DNA of 64,000 nt from Hyphomicrobiales bacterium (GTDB taxonomy: Bacteria > Pseudomonadota > Alphaproteobacteria > Rhodospirillales > JACKKN01). The notes below the pieces were generated by a model. The model did no database searches. It was not told where the DNA came from and worked only from the letters and a program-made list of their open reading frames with translations. The translations under genes were made by a program, and so were the position numbers. Positions 6,533-15,652 of the stretch are shown in pieces; position 1 is the first letter of the stretch; each line of letters begins with the position of its first letter. Location of the stretch: NCBI GenBank assembly GCA_024236415.1, contig JACKKN010000003.1, positions 248,001 to 312,000 on the forward strand. Reading direction: 5' to 3'.

Positions 6533-9500
6533 ATGGCACTTACCCCAGGCGATCAACCCAACGGCGATCCCGCCGACACTGCAAGCGAGCAATCCCAGGC
6601 GTCCGCCAGGCGCCGCGCCGAGGCGCGCGAGGACCGCCGCCGCATGCGCCGCGGCGACGCCCTGCTGGCCGGGGTGGCGCTGGCCGCCCTGGCCCTGACC
6701 GCCCTGTTCGCCCTGGGCGGCTACAAGCTGGTGGTGGACGAGACCCGGGTCGACCTGCGCAACACCCTGGAGGCGATCCTGGACGACACCCGGGCCGACC
6801 TGGTGGCGTGGGAGAAGCGGCACCGGGAGGCGGCGGTGCGCTGGTCCCAGGACGCCGACGTGCGCCGCTGGGTCGCCGAGCTGATGCAGGTCCCGCGCGA
6901 GCCGGCATTCCTGGTCGACGCCTACGCCCAGTCCGGCCTGCGCAAGCAGCTCGTGCCCCTGATGAAGGCGGCGGGACAGTCCGAATTCTTCATCATCGCC
7001 GGCGACGGCACCGTGCTGGCATCCTCCCTGCCGGGGCAGGTCGGCACCCGGGGGCAGGTCATGGACGAGGCCACGGTGCAACGGCGCCTGGCCGAGGGCG
7101 AGGTCGCCCTGTCCCTGCCGCGGCCGTCGCCGGTGTCCCTGCCCGACGCCCGCGGCAACGTGGCCGTCGGCCACCCGGTCATGTACCTGGTGGCCCCCGT
7201 CGCCGGCTATGGCGGCGAGTCCGACGCCGTGCTGGTGACGTTCATCGACGCCACGGCCGAGTTCTCGTCCATCTTCCAGCGCGCCCGCCTGGGCCTCAGC
7301 GGCGAGACCTATGCCTTCGACCGCACCGGCCTGATGGTCAGCGAAAGCCGGTTCGACCAACAGCTCCGCCAGATCGGCCTGATCGGCGACGTGCAGACGT
7401 CGATCCTCAACGTCCAGGTGCGCGACCCCGGCCGGGACCTGCTGCGCGCGGCGGACTCCACGCCGCCGCTCGACGACGGCCCCCTGACCCTGGCGGTGCG
7501 CCAGGCCGTCGCCGGCGGGGTCGGCGACCGCGGGGTCAACGTGACCGGCTACCGCGACTACCGCGGCGTTCCGGTGGCCGGGGCCTGGGTCTGGCACCCG
7601 ACCCTGGGCGTGGGCATGGTGACCGAGCTGGACCTGGACGAGGCCCTGGCGTCGCTGCGCCCGGCGCGGCTGACCATCGCCGCGCTGGCCATCCTGTCGG
7701 CCGTGCTGGTGGTGCTGCAGGCCCTGGGATATGCCCGCAGCGCCCGCGCCGTGCTGCGCCGCGAGCGGTCCCTGGCGGCCATCATCGACACCGCCGCCGA
7801 CGGCATCATCACCATCGGCGGCGACGGCATCGTCACCCGCTTCAGCGCCGCCGCCGAGCGCATCTTCGGCTACCGCGCCGGCGAGGTGGTGGGGCGCAAC
7901 GTCAGCCTCCTGATGCCGGGGCGCGAGGGCGGCCTGCACGACGACTACCTGCGTGCCTACGCCGAAACCGGCGAGAGCCGCGTCATCCGCATGAGCCGCG
8001 AGGTGGTGGGCCGGCACAAGGACGGCCGCGACCTGCCCCTGGAGCTGGCCGTGGCCGACGCCTCGGTGGGCGACGAGACCGTGTTCACCGGCATCGTCCG
8101 CGACATTTCCGAGCGCAAGGCCGCCGAGGCCGCCCTGGCCGAGAAGGAGCACCAGCTGTCGGCCGCCCTGACGCACATGAGCGACGCCATGTACATGCTC
8201 GATTCCGAGGGGCGGTTCGTGCTGGCCAACGAGCGTCTGCGCGAGCTGTTGGACCTGCCCGACGACGTCGAGTGGACCCGTCGGCCGACCGCGGAGTGGG
8301 TCGGCCAACCGGTGGCCGAGCTGATCCGCGCCCACGCCGTGCGTGGCGACTACGGCTGGGGCGACCCCGACGAGCTGACGGCCAAGCGCCTCGAGGAGCT
8401 GATGAACGACGCCCACGTGCGCCGCGAGATGGCCTTCGACGATGATCAGCGGTTCGTCGAGCTGCGCAAGTCCCCCACCGCCGGCGGCGGCGCCGTGGTC
8501 GTGATCAGCGACACGACCCAGCAGAAGATGGCCGAGGTGATCCTGGCGGAGAAGGAGGAGATGTTCCGCCTGGCCCTGAACAACATGTCGGACGGGGTCT
8601 ATTCGGTCGACGAGGACCTGAACTTCCGCGTCTTCAACCGGCGCTACGTGCAGCTTCTGGGCCTGCCCGACAACCTGGTCGCCGAGGGCAGACCCATGAC
8701 CGGCGCCATCCGCTTCGCCGCCGAGAACGGATTCTACGGCCCCGGCGACGTGGACGAGATCGTCGAGGAGCGGCTGGCCGACTACCGCGAGCCCGGCTTC
8801 CGCGAGCGCGAGGTGGTGTCCCCCGACGGCACCGTGATCAACATCCGCATCACCGCCCTGGTGGGCGGCGGCGCCGTGGTCGCCCTGACCGACCGCACCG
8901 AGCGCCGCAAGGCCGAGCAGGAGCTGGCCGAGGCCTTCGGCATCATCTCCGACAGCATCCATTACGCCAGCCGGATCCAGCGCTCGATCCTGCCGGCCGA
9001 GAAGTTCCTGGGCGAAAGCACGTCGGACCACTTCGTGGTCTGGCAGCCGCGCGACCAGGTGGGCGGCGACATGTACTGGTACCGCCGCCTGGACGACGGT
9101 TTCCTGATCGCCCTGGGCGACTGCACGGGGCATGGCGTGCCCGGCGCCTTCATGACCCTGATCGCCACCGGGGCCCTGGACCGGGCCATCCGCGAATGCC
9201 CCGAGGGCGACCCGTCGCGGGTGCTGCGCATCATGAACCGCAGCATCAAGCTGGTGCTGGGCCAGTACGCCGAGATCGGGGAAAGCGACGACGGCATGGA
9301 CATCGGGGTCTGCCGCTTCTTCGACGGCACCACCCGCATGACCTTTGCCGGGGCCAAGTTCTCGGTGTTCCTGTCCGAGGTCGACGGGGTGCACGAGGTC
9401 AAGGGCGACAAGGTCAGCCTGGGCTACCGCACGGTGCCGCTGGACCAGCCCTACACCAACCACGAGGTGCCCTATACCTCCGAGACCCGGTTCTACCTGG

Positions 9501-9703
9501 CCACCGACGGCCTGACCGACCAGGTGGGCGGCGACGGCGGCCGCATGTTCGGCAAGCGCCGCGCCCTGACCATGTTCCACACGCTGCGCGACATGTCCAT
9601 GGACGAACAGCGCGAAAACATCCTGGCCACCTTCGACGCCTACCAGGGGAGTCAGAACCGCCGCGACGATCTGACCCTGATCGGATTCAAGGTCCGGGTC
9701 TGA
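6533..9703 (+). CDS. Membrane sensor phosphatase: Cache-like domain, three PAS domains, SpoIIE/PP2C domain
   Basis: This protein of about 1056 residues senses a signal outside the membrane and acts on a phosphoprotein inside. A basic N terminus leads to a transmembrane helix (about residues 44-63), a periplasmic Cache-like sensor (65-378), a second helix (379-400), three PAS domains (about 410-525, 540-665 and 671-790; the first ends with an ISERKAAE linker), then a SpoIIE-type PP2C Ser/Thr phosphatase. Metal-binding motifs are GGDMYW (about 843), GDCTGHGVPGAFM (862) and ATDGLTDQVGG (990). Such proteins usually control anti-sigma-factor antagonists or STAS proteins; none lies adjacent. A GTG 57 bases upstream is an alternative start. 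A paralogue of the phosphatase domain lies at the far end of the window. Confidence 0.88.
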   Translation: MALTPGDQPNGDPADTASEQSQASARRRAEAREDRRRMRRGDALLAGVALAALALTALFALGGYKLVVDETRVDLRNTLEAILDDTRADLVAWEKRHREAAVRWSQDADVRRWVAELMQVPREPAFLVDAYAQSGLRKQLVPLMKAAGQSEFFIIAGDGTVLASSLPGQVGTRGQVMDEATVQRRLAEGEVALSLPRPSPVSLPDARGNVAVGHPVMYLVAPVAGYGGESDAVLVTFIDATAEFSSIFQRARLGLSGETYAFDRTGLMVSESRFDQQLRQIGLIGDVQTSILNVQVRDPGRDLLRAADSTPPLDDGPLTLAVRQAVAGGVGDRGVNVTGYRDYRGVPVAGAWVWHPTLGVGMVTELDLDEALASLRPARLTIAALAILSAVLVVLQALGYARSARAVLRRERSLAAIIDTAADGIITIGGDGIVTRFSAAAERIFGYRAGEVVGRNVSLLMPGREGGLHDDYLRAYAETGESRVIRMSREVVGRHKDGRDLPLELAVADASVGDETVFTGIVRDISERKAAEAALAEKEHQLSAALTHMSDAMYMLDSEGRFVLANERLRELLDLPDDVEWTRRPTAEWVGQPVAELIRAHAVRGDYGWGDPDELTAKRLEELMNDAHVRREMAFDDDQRFVELRKSPTAGGGAVVVISDTTQQKMAEVILAEKEEMFRLALNNMSDGVYSVDEDLNFRVFNRRYVQLLGLPDNLVAEGRPMTGAIRFAAENGFYGPGDVDEIVEERLADYREPGFREREVVSPDGTVINIRITALVGGGAVVALTDRTERRKAEQELAEAFGIISDSIHYASRIQRSILPAEKFLGESTSDHFVVWQPRDQVGGDMYWYRRLDDGFLIALGDCTGHGVPGAFMTLIATGALDRAIRECPEGDPSRVLRIMNRSIKLVLGQYAEIGESDDGMDIGVCRFFDGTTRMTFAGAKFSVFLSEVDGVHEVKGDKVSLGYRTVPLDQPYTNHEVPYTSETRFYLATDGLTDQVGGDGGRMFGKRRALTMFHTLRDMSMDEQRENILATFDAYQGSQNRRDDLTLIGFKVRV

Positions 9704-9747
9704 GGGACCGCCCGCGGCACCACGCCTTCGCGAAAGGAACGTCCGCC

Positions 9748-10638
9748 ATGTTCCGCCTTGCCGCCGCCCTGCCGTTTCTCCTGCTGGCCCTGCTGGCGGG
9801 CGTGCCCGCCGCCGCCGCCGGCCTGGCCGGGGTGTGGGAGAACCGCTACGGCGACAACCGGGGCAACACCTTCGTTGACGTGCTGGAGCTGCGCGCCGGC
9901 GGCGCCTACGTCACCCACCTGGCCCTGGGCGTCACCGACCACGGCCGCTACGCGGTCATGGGCCAGGTGCTGTCGTTCCGCAGCGACCAGGGCCCCGCGG
10001 CGTCCCAGGACGTGCGGTTCGAGCTGCGCGGCGACGTCCTGCACATGACGCTCAGCAAGCCGCCCGGCGTGCAGGTGGACTGGCACCGCTCGTCCCGCAC
10101 CGCCAACTTCACCACCGTGCAGCGGCACGGCCGCGCCGTGCCGGCGGGACTGCGCGCCCTGGTGGGCCGGGTTCTGGCCGACCAGGCCCTGCCGTGGCGG
10201 GACGACGCCGTGCCGACCACGGTGCGGGTGCGCGAGGCCAAGGGCGGCGGCGCCGCGGGGTATGACGTCGAGCTGCGGTACTATTCCCCGTCGGCGCGCC
10301 AGGCCATGGTGGTGCGGGCCGGGACCTTCGCCCGCCAGATCACGGTCAGCGACGCCACCCGGTCCGTCACCCTGCCCCTGACCACCCGGTTCCTGGACCT
10401 GCCGCAGGTGCTGGACGCGGCGGCGGCGGCGGGCGTGGCCGGCCCGCTGAAGCGCGCCGACCTGCAGACCTTCTCCAAGGGCTCGGCCTGGCGGGTGACA
10501 TTGGCTGGGCAGCCCGCCGTCAATTTCGAGGCCGCCGGCGGCCAGCGCCTGCGGCGCGACATCTCGGGTTACGTCAACTACGACCGGGCCGACTGGCGCG
10601 GCGCCGGCGCCCTCTGGCGCCAGGCCGCGGGACGCTGA
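9748..10638 (+). CDS. Exported protein of unknown function
   Basis: This 296-residue protein has a clean Sec signal (FRLAAALPFLLLALLAGVPAAAAG, cleavage near residue 23). The mature N terminus, GVWENRYGDNRGNTFVDVLELRAGGAY, looks like a small lipocalin-like or copper-resistance-type beta barrel region. The remainder has alternating polar and aliphatic residues, consistent with beta structure, and no catalytic motif. The ATG has an AAAGGA ribosome site. It lies 44 bases after the phosphatase gene on the same strand and may be co-transcribed, but a functional link is not shown. Confidence 0.6.
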   Translation: MFRLAAALPFLLLALLAGVPAAAAGLAGVWENRYGDNRGNTFVDVLELRAGGAYVTHLALGVTDHGRYAVMGQVLSFRSDQGPAASQDVRFELRGDVLHMTLSKPPGVQVDWHRSSRTANFTTVQRHGRAVPAGLRALVGRVLADQALPWRDDAVPTTVRVREAKGGGAAGYDVELRYYSPSARQAMVVRAGTFARQITVSDATRSVTLPLTTRFLDLPQVLDAAAAAGVAGPLKRADLQTFSKGSAWRVTLAGQPAVNFEAAGGQRLRRDISGYVNYDRADWRGAGALWRQAAGR

Positions 10639-10644
10639 CGAAAA

Positions 10645-10680
10645 CCCCTCCCCCCAAGGCTGGGGACCCGGGGGGAGGGG
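10645..10680. terminator. Long inverted repeat between convergent genes
   Basis: An 11-bp perfect inverted repeat CCCCTCCCCCC/GGGGGGAGGGG (10645-10655 with 10670-10680) lies between the convergent exported-protein and EF-hand genes. It has no T tract, so it may be a stability hairpin rather than a classic terminator. Confidence 0.6.
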
Positions 10681-10722
10681 AGGTGCCCGCGGCCGTGGGG
10701 CCGACCGCGGACCGGGGCGAGG

Positions 10723-11325
10723 TCAGACCGTGGTTTCCACTTCCGATGGGGAGTCGGAACCGGATTCCAGCCTGCTCTCGTAGAGCTGCGTGATGTAGTC
10801 CCGCAGGTTGGCGGCCAGGCGCTCGGCCAGCGAGGTGCTCTCGCCGTCGCCCAGGGCGCCATCCGCCGACTCGCCGTCGCCCAGCAGGCTGGACAGCAGG
10901 GTTTCGCCCCCGTCGTCCAACTCGCTGAGCTGGGACAGCAGCGAGACCAGGTCTTCGATCTCGCCGCCGCCGGGGGGCGGGCCCCCGGGAGGCGGCCCGC
11001 CCGGGGGCGGACCCCCGGTGGGTTGCGCGGACTGCTCCTGCAGCAGGGCGCCCTGGGTCCGGGACTCCACCTTCTGGAAATGCGCGAGCAATTCCTCCTG
11101 GGTCAGGTTCCCGTCCCCGTCCGCGTCGATCTCGGAAAAGATCTCCGCGGCCGTGGGCGCGTCCGGAGGTTTCTGCCCACCACTGGGCAGGTTTTGCCCA
11201 ACGGCTTCGAATTCCTCCAGCGACAGGCCGCCGCTGCCGTCGGTGTCGGCGGCGACGAACCGCTGCTGATGCAGCTTCTGCATCTCCGCCAGGGACAGCG
11301 CCGCGGCGCTGCTGGTGATTTCCAT
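10723..11325 (-). CDS. EF-hand calcium-binding protein with PPPGG repeats
   Basis: This acidic 200-residue protein has two EF-hand loops, DTDGSGGLSLEE (about 27-38) and DADGDGNLTQEE (about 66-77). Both keep Asp at positions 1, 3 and 5 and Glu at position 12, so they should bind Ca2+. After the second EF-hand comes a low-complexity linker with three GGPPP units, then an acidic Leu-rich helix region (EDLVSLLSQLSELDDGGETLLSSLL) and a C-terminal amphipathic helix. No signal peptide is seen, so it is probably cytoplasmic or exported by a type I system. It resembles bacterial EF-hand proteins found beside type I secretion or regulatory genes, but the role is unknown. Confidence 0.82.
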   Translation of the reverse strand: MEITSSAAALSLAEMQKLHQQRFVAADTDGSGGLSLEEFEAVGQNLPSGGQKPPDAPTAAEIFSEIDADGDGNLTQEELLAHFQKVESRTQGALLQEQSAQPTGGPPPGGPPPGGPPPGGGEIEDLVSLLSQLSELDDGGETLLSSLLGDGESADGALGDGESTSLAERLAANLRDYITQLYESRLESGSDSPSEVETTV

Positions 11326-11514
11326 GGGTTTTCTCCCTCATAGAGTCGAGATGCATCCCCACGGACGCCGTGGGCGCGGGCCCCGGGCGTGCCCCGGAAC
11401 CGGCCAGCTTCTTGCAAGGTAGGAACCGCGCCGTTTCAAACGCCTGTTTGAAAACCGGCGGGAAGGGCGGGGCCGCCGCGCGGCGGCCGGCGGGATGCGG
11501 GAAGGGGGCCAGCG

Positions 11515-12225
11515 ATGGAACGGGGTCAGGATACGCGGGCGCGGCTGCTGGACGCGGCGGCCGAGGTCTTCGCCGACTATGGGCCGCACCATGCGACGGT
11601 GCGCCTGATCACCCGGCGGGCCGGGGTCAACCCGGCGTCGGTCAACTACCACTTCCGGTCCAAGGAGACCCTGTACCGCGAGGTGGTGCGCGCCGCCTTC
11701 CGCGAGATGGCGGCCCTGGAAGGGGCGGCCGCGGCCGAGGACGCCGACCTGCCGCCGGCGCAGCGGGTGCGGCGGTTCGTCGCCGCCATGCTGGGCCGCC
11801 TGGGCGACCGTGACCCGCACCGCCGGTTCATGCAGCTCATTGCCTGGGAGACCCAGTTCCCGACCGGCGCCCTGGAGGACCTGGAGGACACCGAAATGGC
11901 CCGCCACCACGCCCAGGCCCAGGCGGTGGTGGCGCCGTTCTTCCCCGACGGCACGGCGCCGGGGGTCACCCTGGCGGCGGGGCTGTGGCTGATCGGCCAA
12001 TGCGTCATCTTCAACCACGTGTTCCAGACCCTGGACCGCACGGCGCCGGGCCTGGCTGGCGACGCGGACCAGCGCGACCGCCTGATCGACCTGGTGGTGG
12101 GGCTGGCCCTGGGCGGCCTGGGCGGCCAGGCCCGGCGCGACTCCGGCGCCGACGGCCCCTGGCGGGCCTGGGACCGGGCCCTGCCCCGGCCGGCCGCGGG
12201 CACCGGTCGGCGCTGGGGGCCTTGA
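11515..12225 (+). CDS. TetR-family transcriptional regulator (CerR/DUF1956-type)
   Basis: This is a 236-residue TetR-type repressor. The N-terminal helix-turn-helix is clear: TRARLLDAAAEVFADYG, then VRLITRRAGVNPASVNYHFRSKETLY (about residues 29-54). The C-terminal ligand-binding half has the IAWETQFPTGALEDLE and QCVIFNHVF segments typical of the CerR/YbiH-type (DUF1956) subgroup, which often controls efflux pumps. No pump is adjacent; the upstream EF-hand gene is divergent, and the 190-base gap between them could hold a shared control region, although I could not define an operator. The ligand is unknown. Confidence 0.88.
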   Translation: MERGQDTRARLLDAAAEVFADYGPHHATVRLITRRAGVNPASVNYHFRSKETLYREVVRAAFREMAALEGAAAAEDADLPPAQRVRRFVAAMLGRLGDRDPHRRFMQLIAWETQFPTGALEDLEDTEMARHHAQAQAVVAPFFPDGTAPGVTLAAGLWLIGQCVIFNHVFQTLDRTAPGLAGDADQRDRLIDLVVGLALGGLGGQARRDSGADGPWRAWDRALPRPAAGTGRRWGP

Positions 12226-12506
12226 AATCGCACCGATTTAGAATATATTCCTGGCAGCTCTTTGCGATTGTGAATCCGAATGCCATGCCCGGCGCGACCC
12301 CGCGCGGTTGGCCGGGTCCGCGCGAATGACGACAAATGACGACATTTTTGCGCCGGACGGGCGGGTTTACCGCAATTGCAACGGCTTGCCGCGACGACAT
12401 CGGGCCGGAAACGGCCCGAAACCGGCCTTCGCGGGTCCCGGCGGGTCCGAAACGGGCCGTCGCGTCGTCCCGGGCCGTCCGCACGGCCGGTCGCCGCATG
12501 CGGCCA
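12226..12506. other. Intergenic stretch without recognisable gene
   Basis: About 280 bases between the TetR gene and the rpmJ promoter. It starts with a short AT-rich patch (around 12225-12275) and continues as GC-rich sequence with many CGGCC/GGCCG words. No open frame with coding-like composition and no RNA fold that I can name is present. Confidence 0.5.
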
Positions 12507-12535
12507 TTGACAAGCCCCGGCCCAGCCCCTATTTT
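12507..12535 (+). promoter_or_regulatory. Sigma-70-type promoter of rpmJ
   Basis: A perfect -35 TTGACA (12507-12512), a 17-base spacer and a -10 TATTTT (12530-12535) lie 64 bases upstream of the rpmJ start. Confidence 0.75.
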
Positions 12536-12598
12536 CCGGCCCGCGGGCGCCCCTCGGCCCTTCGGGTGGGGCGCCGCGCCCGTTTCGAGGATGGTGCC

Positions 12599-12724
12599 AT
12601 GAAGATCAGAAACTCGCTCAAGTCCGCCAAGACCCGCGACAAGAACTGCGTCGTCGTGCGCCGCAAGGGCCGCGTCTTCGTCATCAACAAGCGCAACCCG
12701 CGCTACAAGGTCCGCCAGGGCTGA
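12599..12724 (+). CDS. rpmJ: 50S ribosomal protein L36, zinc-independent type
   Basis: This 41-residue basic protein is a component of the large ribosomal subunit. The sequence KIRNSLKSAKTRDKNCVVV, then RRKGRVFVINKRNPRYKVRQG, matches the type-B (YkgO-like) L36 normal in alphaproteobacteria. It has only one Cys and lacks the CxxC/Cx..H zinc ribbon of the standard form, so it does not need zinc. The ATG has a GAGGATGG ribosome site. It is preceded by a strong promoter and transcribed alone, as expected in this class. Confidence 0.95.
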   Translation: MKIRNSLKSAKTRDKNCVVVRRKGRVFVINKRNPRYKVRQG

Positions 12725-12922
12725 CCGTTCCGGGGCGCCCGCCGCGTCCCGCTGCCGCCGCCGCCGCGGCGGTCCCGCGTCCTCCCATCCCGCCCCACCA
12801 TACGGAATAGCGCCGCCGGCCGGTCCGGCCGCGACCGCTTTTTCTGTTCTCCCCGACCGCTGGATCGCCTAAAAATGGGGCAAGGACAGGGCCCGCCCGC
12901 GGCGGGCCGGGGAGAGTTGCCC

Positions 12923-14410
12923 ATGCACATGCCGGAACCGGACGCCGACGTCATCGCCCGGCGCGGCGAGATCATCGCCGCCCTGTCGCGCATCCTGCCC
13001 GCCGACAACCTGATCGTCGACGAGAGCGAGCTGCGCGCCTACGACTGCGACGGCATCACCGCCTACCGCCAGTTGCCGCTGATCGTCGCCCTGCCCGAAA
13101 CCGTGGACCAGGTCGCGGCCATCCTGCGCTACTGCGGCGAGGCCGGGGTCAAGGTGGTGCCACGGGGCGCCGGCACGTCGCTGTCGGGCGGCGCCCTGCC
13201 GCTGGCCGACGGCATCACCCTGGCCATGGGCAAGTTCAACCGCATCCTCGAGATCGACTTTGACAACCGCTGCGTGGTGGCCCAGCCCGGGGTCACCAAC
13301 CTGGGCATCACCCAGGCGGTGCAGGAGCGGGGCTTCTACTACGCCCCCGACCCGTCGAGCCAGATCGCCTGCTCCATCGGCGGCAACGTGGCCGAGAACG
13401 CCGGCGGCGTGCACTGCCTGAAATACGGCCTGACCACCAACAACATCCTGGGGGTCGAGATGGTGCTGATGGACGGCGAGGTCATCCGCCTGGGCGGCAA
13501 GCACCTGGACCCGGGCGGCTACGACCTGATGGGGGTGGTCACCGGGTCCGAGGGCCTGCTGGGCGTGATCACCGAGATCACCGTGCGCATCCTGCGCAGC
13601 CCCGAGACGGCCCGCGCCCTGCTGATCGGCTTCGCCAGCGCCGAGGCCGCCGGCGACTGCGTCGCCGCGGTGATCGCCGCCGGCATCATCCCGGCCGGCA
13701 TGGAGATGATGGACAAGCCCGCCGTGGCCGCCGCCGAGGCCTTCGTCCACGCCGGCTACCCGCTGGACGTCGAGGCCCTGCTGCTGGTCGAGCTGGACGG
13801 CCCCGAGGTCGAGGTCGAGGACCTGATCGGCCGCGTGCGCGCCATCGCCGAGGGGACCGGCGCCGTCTCGGTGCGGGTCAGCGCCGACGAGGCCGAGCGC
13901 CAGTCCTTCTGGGCCGGACGCAAGGCGGCCTTCCCGGCGGTGGGGCGCCTGTCGCCGGACTACTACTGCATGGACGGCACCATCCCGCGGCGCCAGTTGC
14001 CCACCGTGCTGAACCGCATGCGCGACATGTCCGAGAAGTACGGCCTGCGCCTGGCCAACGTGTTTCACGCCGGCGACGGCAACCTGCACCCGCTGATCCT
14101 GTACGACGCCAACGCGCCCGGCGAGCTGGAGCGCACCGAGGAATTCGGCGCCGACATCCTGCGCCTGTGCGTCGAGGTCGGCGGCGTGCTGACCGGCGAG
14201 CACGGCGTCGGCGTCGAGAAGCGCGACCTGATGCCCGAGATGTTCGGCGACGAGGACATCAAGCAGCAGCAGCGCCTGAAATGCGCCTTCGACCCGGCCC
14301 AGCTGCTGAACCCGGGCAAGGTCTATCCCACCCTGCACCGCTGCGCCGAACTGGGCCGCATGCACGTGCACCAGGGCCAGGTCCGGTTCCCCGACCTGCC
14401 GCGGTTCTAG
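12923..14410 (+). CDS. glcD: Glycolate oxidase subunit GlcD (FAD-linked)
   Basis: This 495-residue FAD-dependent subunit oxidises glycolate (or D-lactate-like 2-hydroxy acids) to the 2-oxo acid. The N-terminal PCMH-type FAD domain contains VVPRGAGTSLSGGALP (about 80-95), CSIGGNVAENAGGVHCLKYG (about 150) and GYDLMGVVTGSEGLLGVITEI (about 195-220). The C-terminal FAD-oxidase domain has the metal/substrate motif FHAGDGNLHP and the terminal GEHGVG..K segment. The ATG at 12923 follows GGGGAGAG and is preferred to an earlier in-frame start. One base separates its stop from glcE, and glcF follows, so glcDEF form an operon. Electrons would pass to the quinone pool through GlcF. Confidence 0.93.
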   Translation: MHMPEPDADVIARRGEIIAALSRILPADNLIVDESELRAYDCDGITAYRQLPLIVALPETVDQVAAILRYCGEAGVKVVPRGAGTSLSGGALPLADGITLAMGKFNRILEIDFDNRCVVAQPGVTNLGITQAVQERGFYYAPDPSSQIACSIGGNVAENAGGVHCLKYGLTTNNILGVEMVLMDGEVIRLGGKHLDPGGYDLMGVVTGSEGLLGVITEITVRILRSPETARALLIGFASAEAAGDCVAAVIAAGIIPAGMEMMDKPAVAAAEAFVHAGYPLDVEALLLVELDGPEVEVEDLIGRVRAIAEGTGAVSVRVSADEAERQSFWAGRKAAFPAVGRLSPDYYCMDGTIPRRQLPTVLNRMRDMSEKYGLRLANVFHAGDGNLHPLILYDANAPGELERTEEFGADILRLCVEVGGVLTGEHGVGVEKRDLMPEMFGDEDIKQQQRLKCAFDPAQLLNPGKVYPTLHRCAELGRMHVHQGQVRFPDLPRF

Positions 14411-14411
14411 C

Positions 14412-15650
14412 ATGGACGGCACCACCCTGCGCCCCGGGGACGAGGCCCAGCTGGCCGAGGCCGTGGCCTGGGCCGCCGCCGAGGGCAAGACCCTGGACGT
14501 GGCCGGGCAGGGCAGCAAGGCCGGCCTGGGCCGCCCGGTGGCCGCCGATTTCCGCCTGGAGACCACGGGCATTGCCGGGGTGGTGCTGTACGAGCCCGAG
14601 GAGCTGGTGCTGACCGCCCGCGCCGGCACCCCCCAGGCCGAGGTCGAGGCGCTGCTGGCGCAGCGGCGCCAGCGCCTGGCCTTCGAGCCCGCCGACCTGG
14701 GGCCCCTGTGGGGCGGGCCGGCGGGGCGGGGCACCCTGGGCGGCACCTTCGCCGCCGCCCTGTCGGGGCCGGCGCGGCTGCGCAACGGCGCGGCGCGGGA
14801 CCACCTGCTGGGCTTCCGCGCCGTCGGCGGCGGCGGCCAGGTGTTCAAGTCCGGCGGCCGCGTGGTCAAGAACGTGACCGGGTTCGACCTGTCGAAGCTG
14901 ATGGCCGGGTCCATGGGCACGCTGGGGGTCCTGACCGAGCTGTCGGTCAAGGTCCTGCCGGTGCCCGAGAAGACCCGCACGGTGCTGGTCCTGGGCGCCG
15001 AGGACGATGCCGCGGCGCGGGCCATGGCCCTGGCCACGGGCAGCGCCCACGACGTGGTGGCGGCGGCCCACCTGCCAGCGGACGTGGCCGCGGCCTCGGC
15101 CGTGGACCTGGTGTCCGGCACCGGCAAGTCGGTCACCGCCCTGCGCCTGGAGGGGCCGGCGGCGTCGGTGGAGTTCCGCTGCCGCGCCCTGCGCGAGCTG
15201 CTGGCCGACGTCGGCCGCGGCGAGGAGCTGCACAGCCGCAACTCCGAGATCCTGTGGCGCGAGGTCCGCGACGTGTCCTACTTCGCCGGCGCCGAGTGCG
15301 CGGTCGGCGACGGGCAGGTCTGGCGCCTGTCGGTGGCGCCCCTGGAAGGGCCGCGCGCCGCCGCCGCCATCCGCGCCGAGCTGGGCGGGCACCTGTTCTA
15401 CGACTGGGCCGGCGGCCAGGTCTGGCTGTGCCTGGACCCGCGCGCCGACGCCGGCCACCAGGTGGTGCGCCGGGCCGTGGCCGGCGCCGGCGGCCACGCC
15501 ACCCTGGTTCGCGCCGATGCCGCCGTGCGTGCCGCCGTGCCCGTGTTCCAGCCCCAGGCGGCGCCCCTGGCGGCCCTGGCGCGGCGGGTCAAGGACCAGC
15601 TCGACCCCGCCGGCATCCTGTCGCCGGGGCGCATGGGGGGCGGGGGCTAG
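14412..15650 (+). CDS. glcE: Glycolate oxidase subunit GlcE
   Basis: This 412-residue second FAD-binding subunit of glycolate oxidase has a shortened PCMH domain. Visible FAD-site elements are LDVAGQGSKAGLGRPV (about 32-47), GGPAGRGTLGGTFAAALSGPARLRNGAARDHLLGFRAV in separate blocks around 98-137, and VVKNVTGFDLSKLMAGSMGTLGVLTE (about 152-177). The C-terminal substrate domain is truncated relative to GlcD, as usual. The start codon lies one base after the glcD stop and the stop is two bases from glcF, so translation is coupled. The protein is not known to be active alone. Confidence 0.92.
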   Translation: MDGTTLRPGDEAQLAEAVAWAAAEGKTLDVAGQGSKAGLGRPVAADFRLETTGIAGVVLYEPEELVLTARAGTPQAEVEALLAQRRQRLAFEPADLGPLWGGPAGRGTLGGTFAAALSGPARLRNGAARDHLLGFRAVGGGGQVFKSGGRVVKNVTGFDLSKLMAGSMGTLGVLTELSVKVLPVPEKTRTVLVLGAEDDAAARAMALATGSAHDVVAAAHLPADVAAASAVDLVSGTGKSVTALRLEGPAASVEFRCRALRELLADVGRGEELHSRNSEILWREVRDVSYFAGAECAVGDGQVWRLSVAPLEGPRAAAAIRAELGGHLFYDWAGGQVWLCLDPRADAGHQVVRRAVAGAGGHATLVRADAAVRAAVPVFQPQAAPLAALARRVKDQLDPAGILSPGRMGGGG

Positions 15651-15652
15651 GG

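Noticed and set aside
6260..9580. 1106-codon open frame on the minus strand opposite the PAS/SpoIIE gene
   Set aside because: Low-complexity His/Gly/Gln/Val-rich translation typical of the antisense of GC-rich coding DNA; the plus-strand gene has clear domains.
12869..15241. 790-codon open frame opposite glcD-glcE
   Set aside because: Shadow frame: the plus strand carries unmistakable FAD-binding motifs, the minus one does not resemble any protein.
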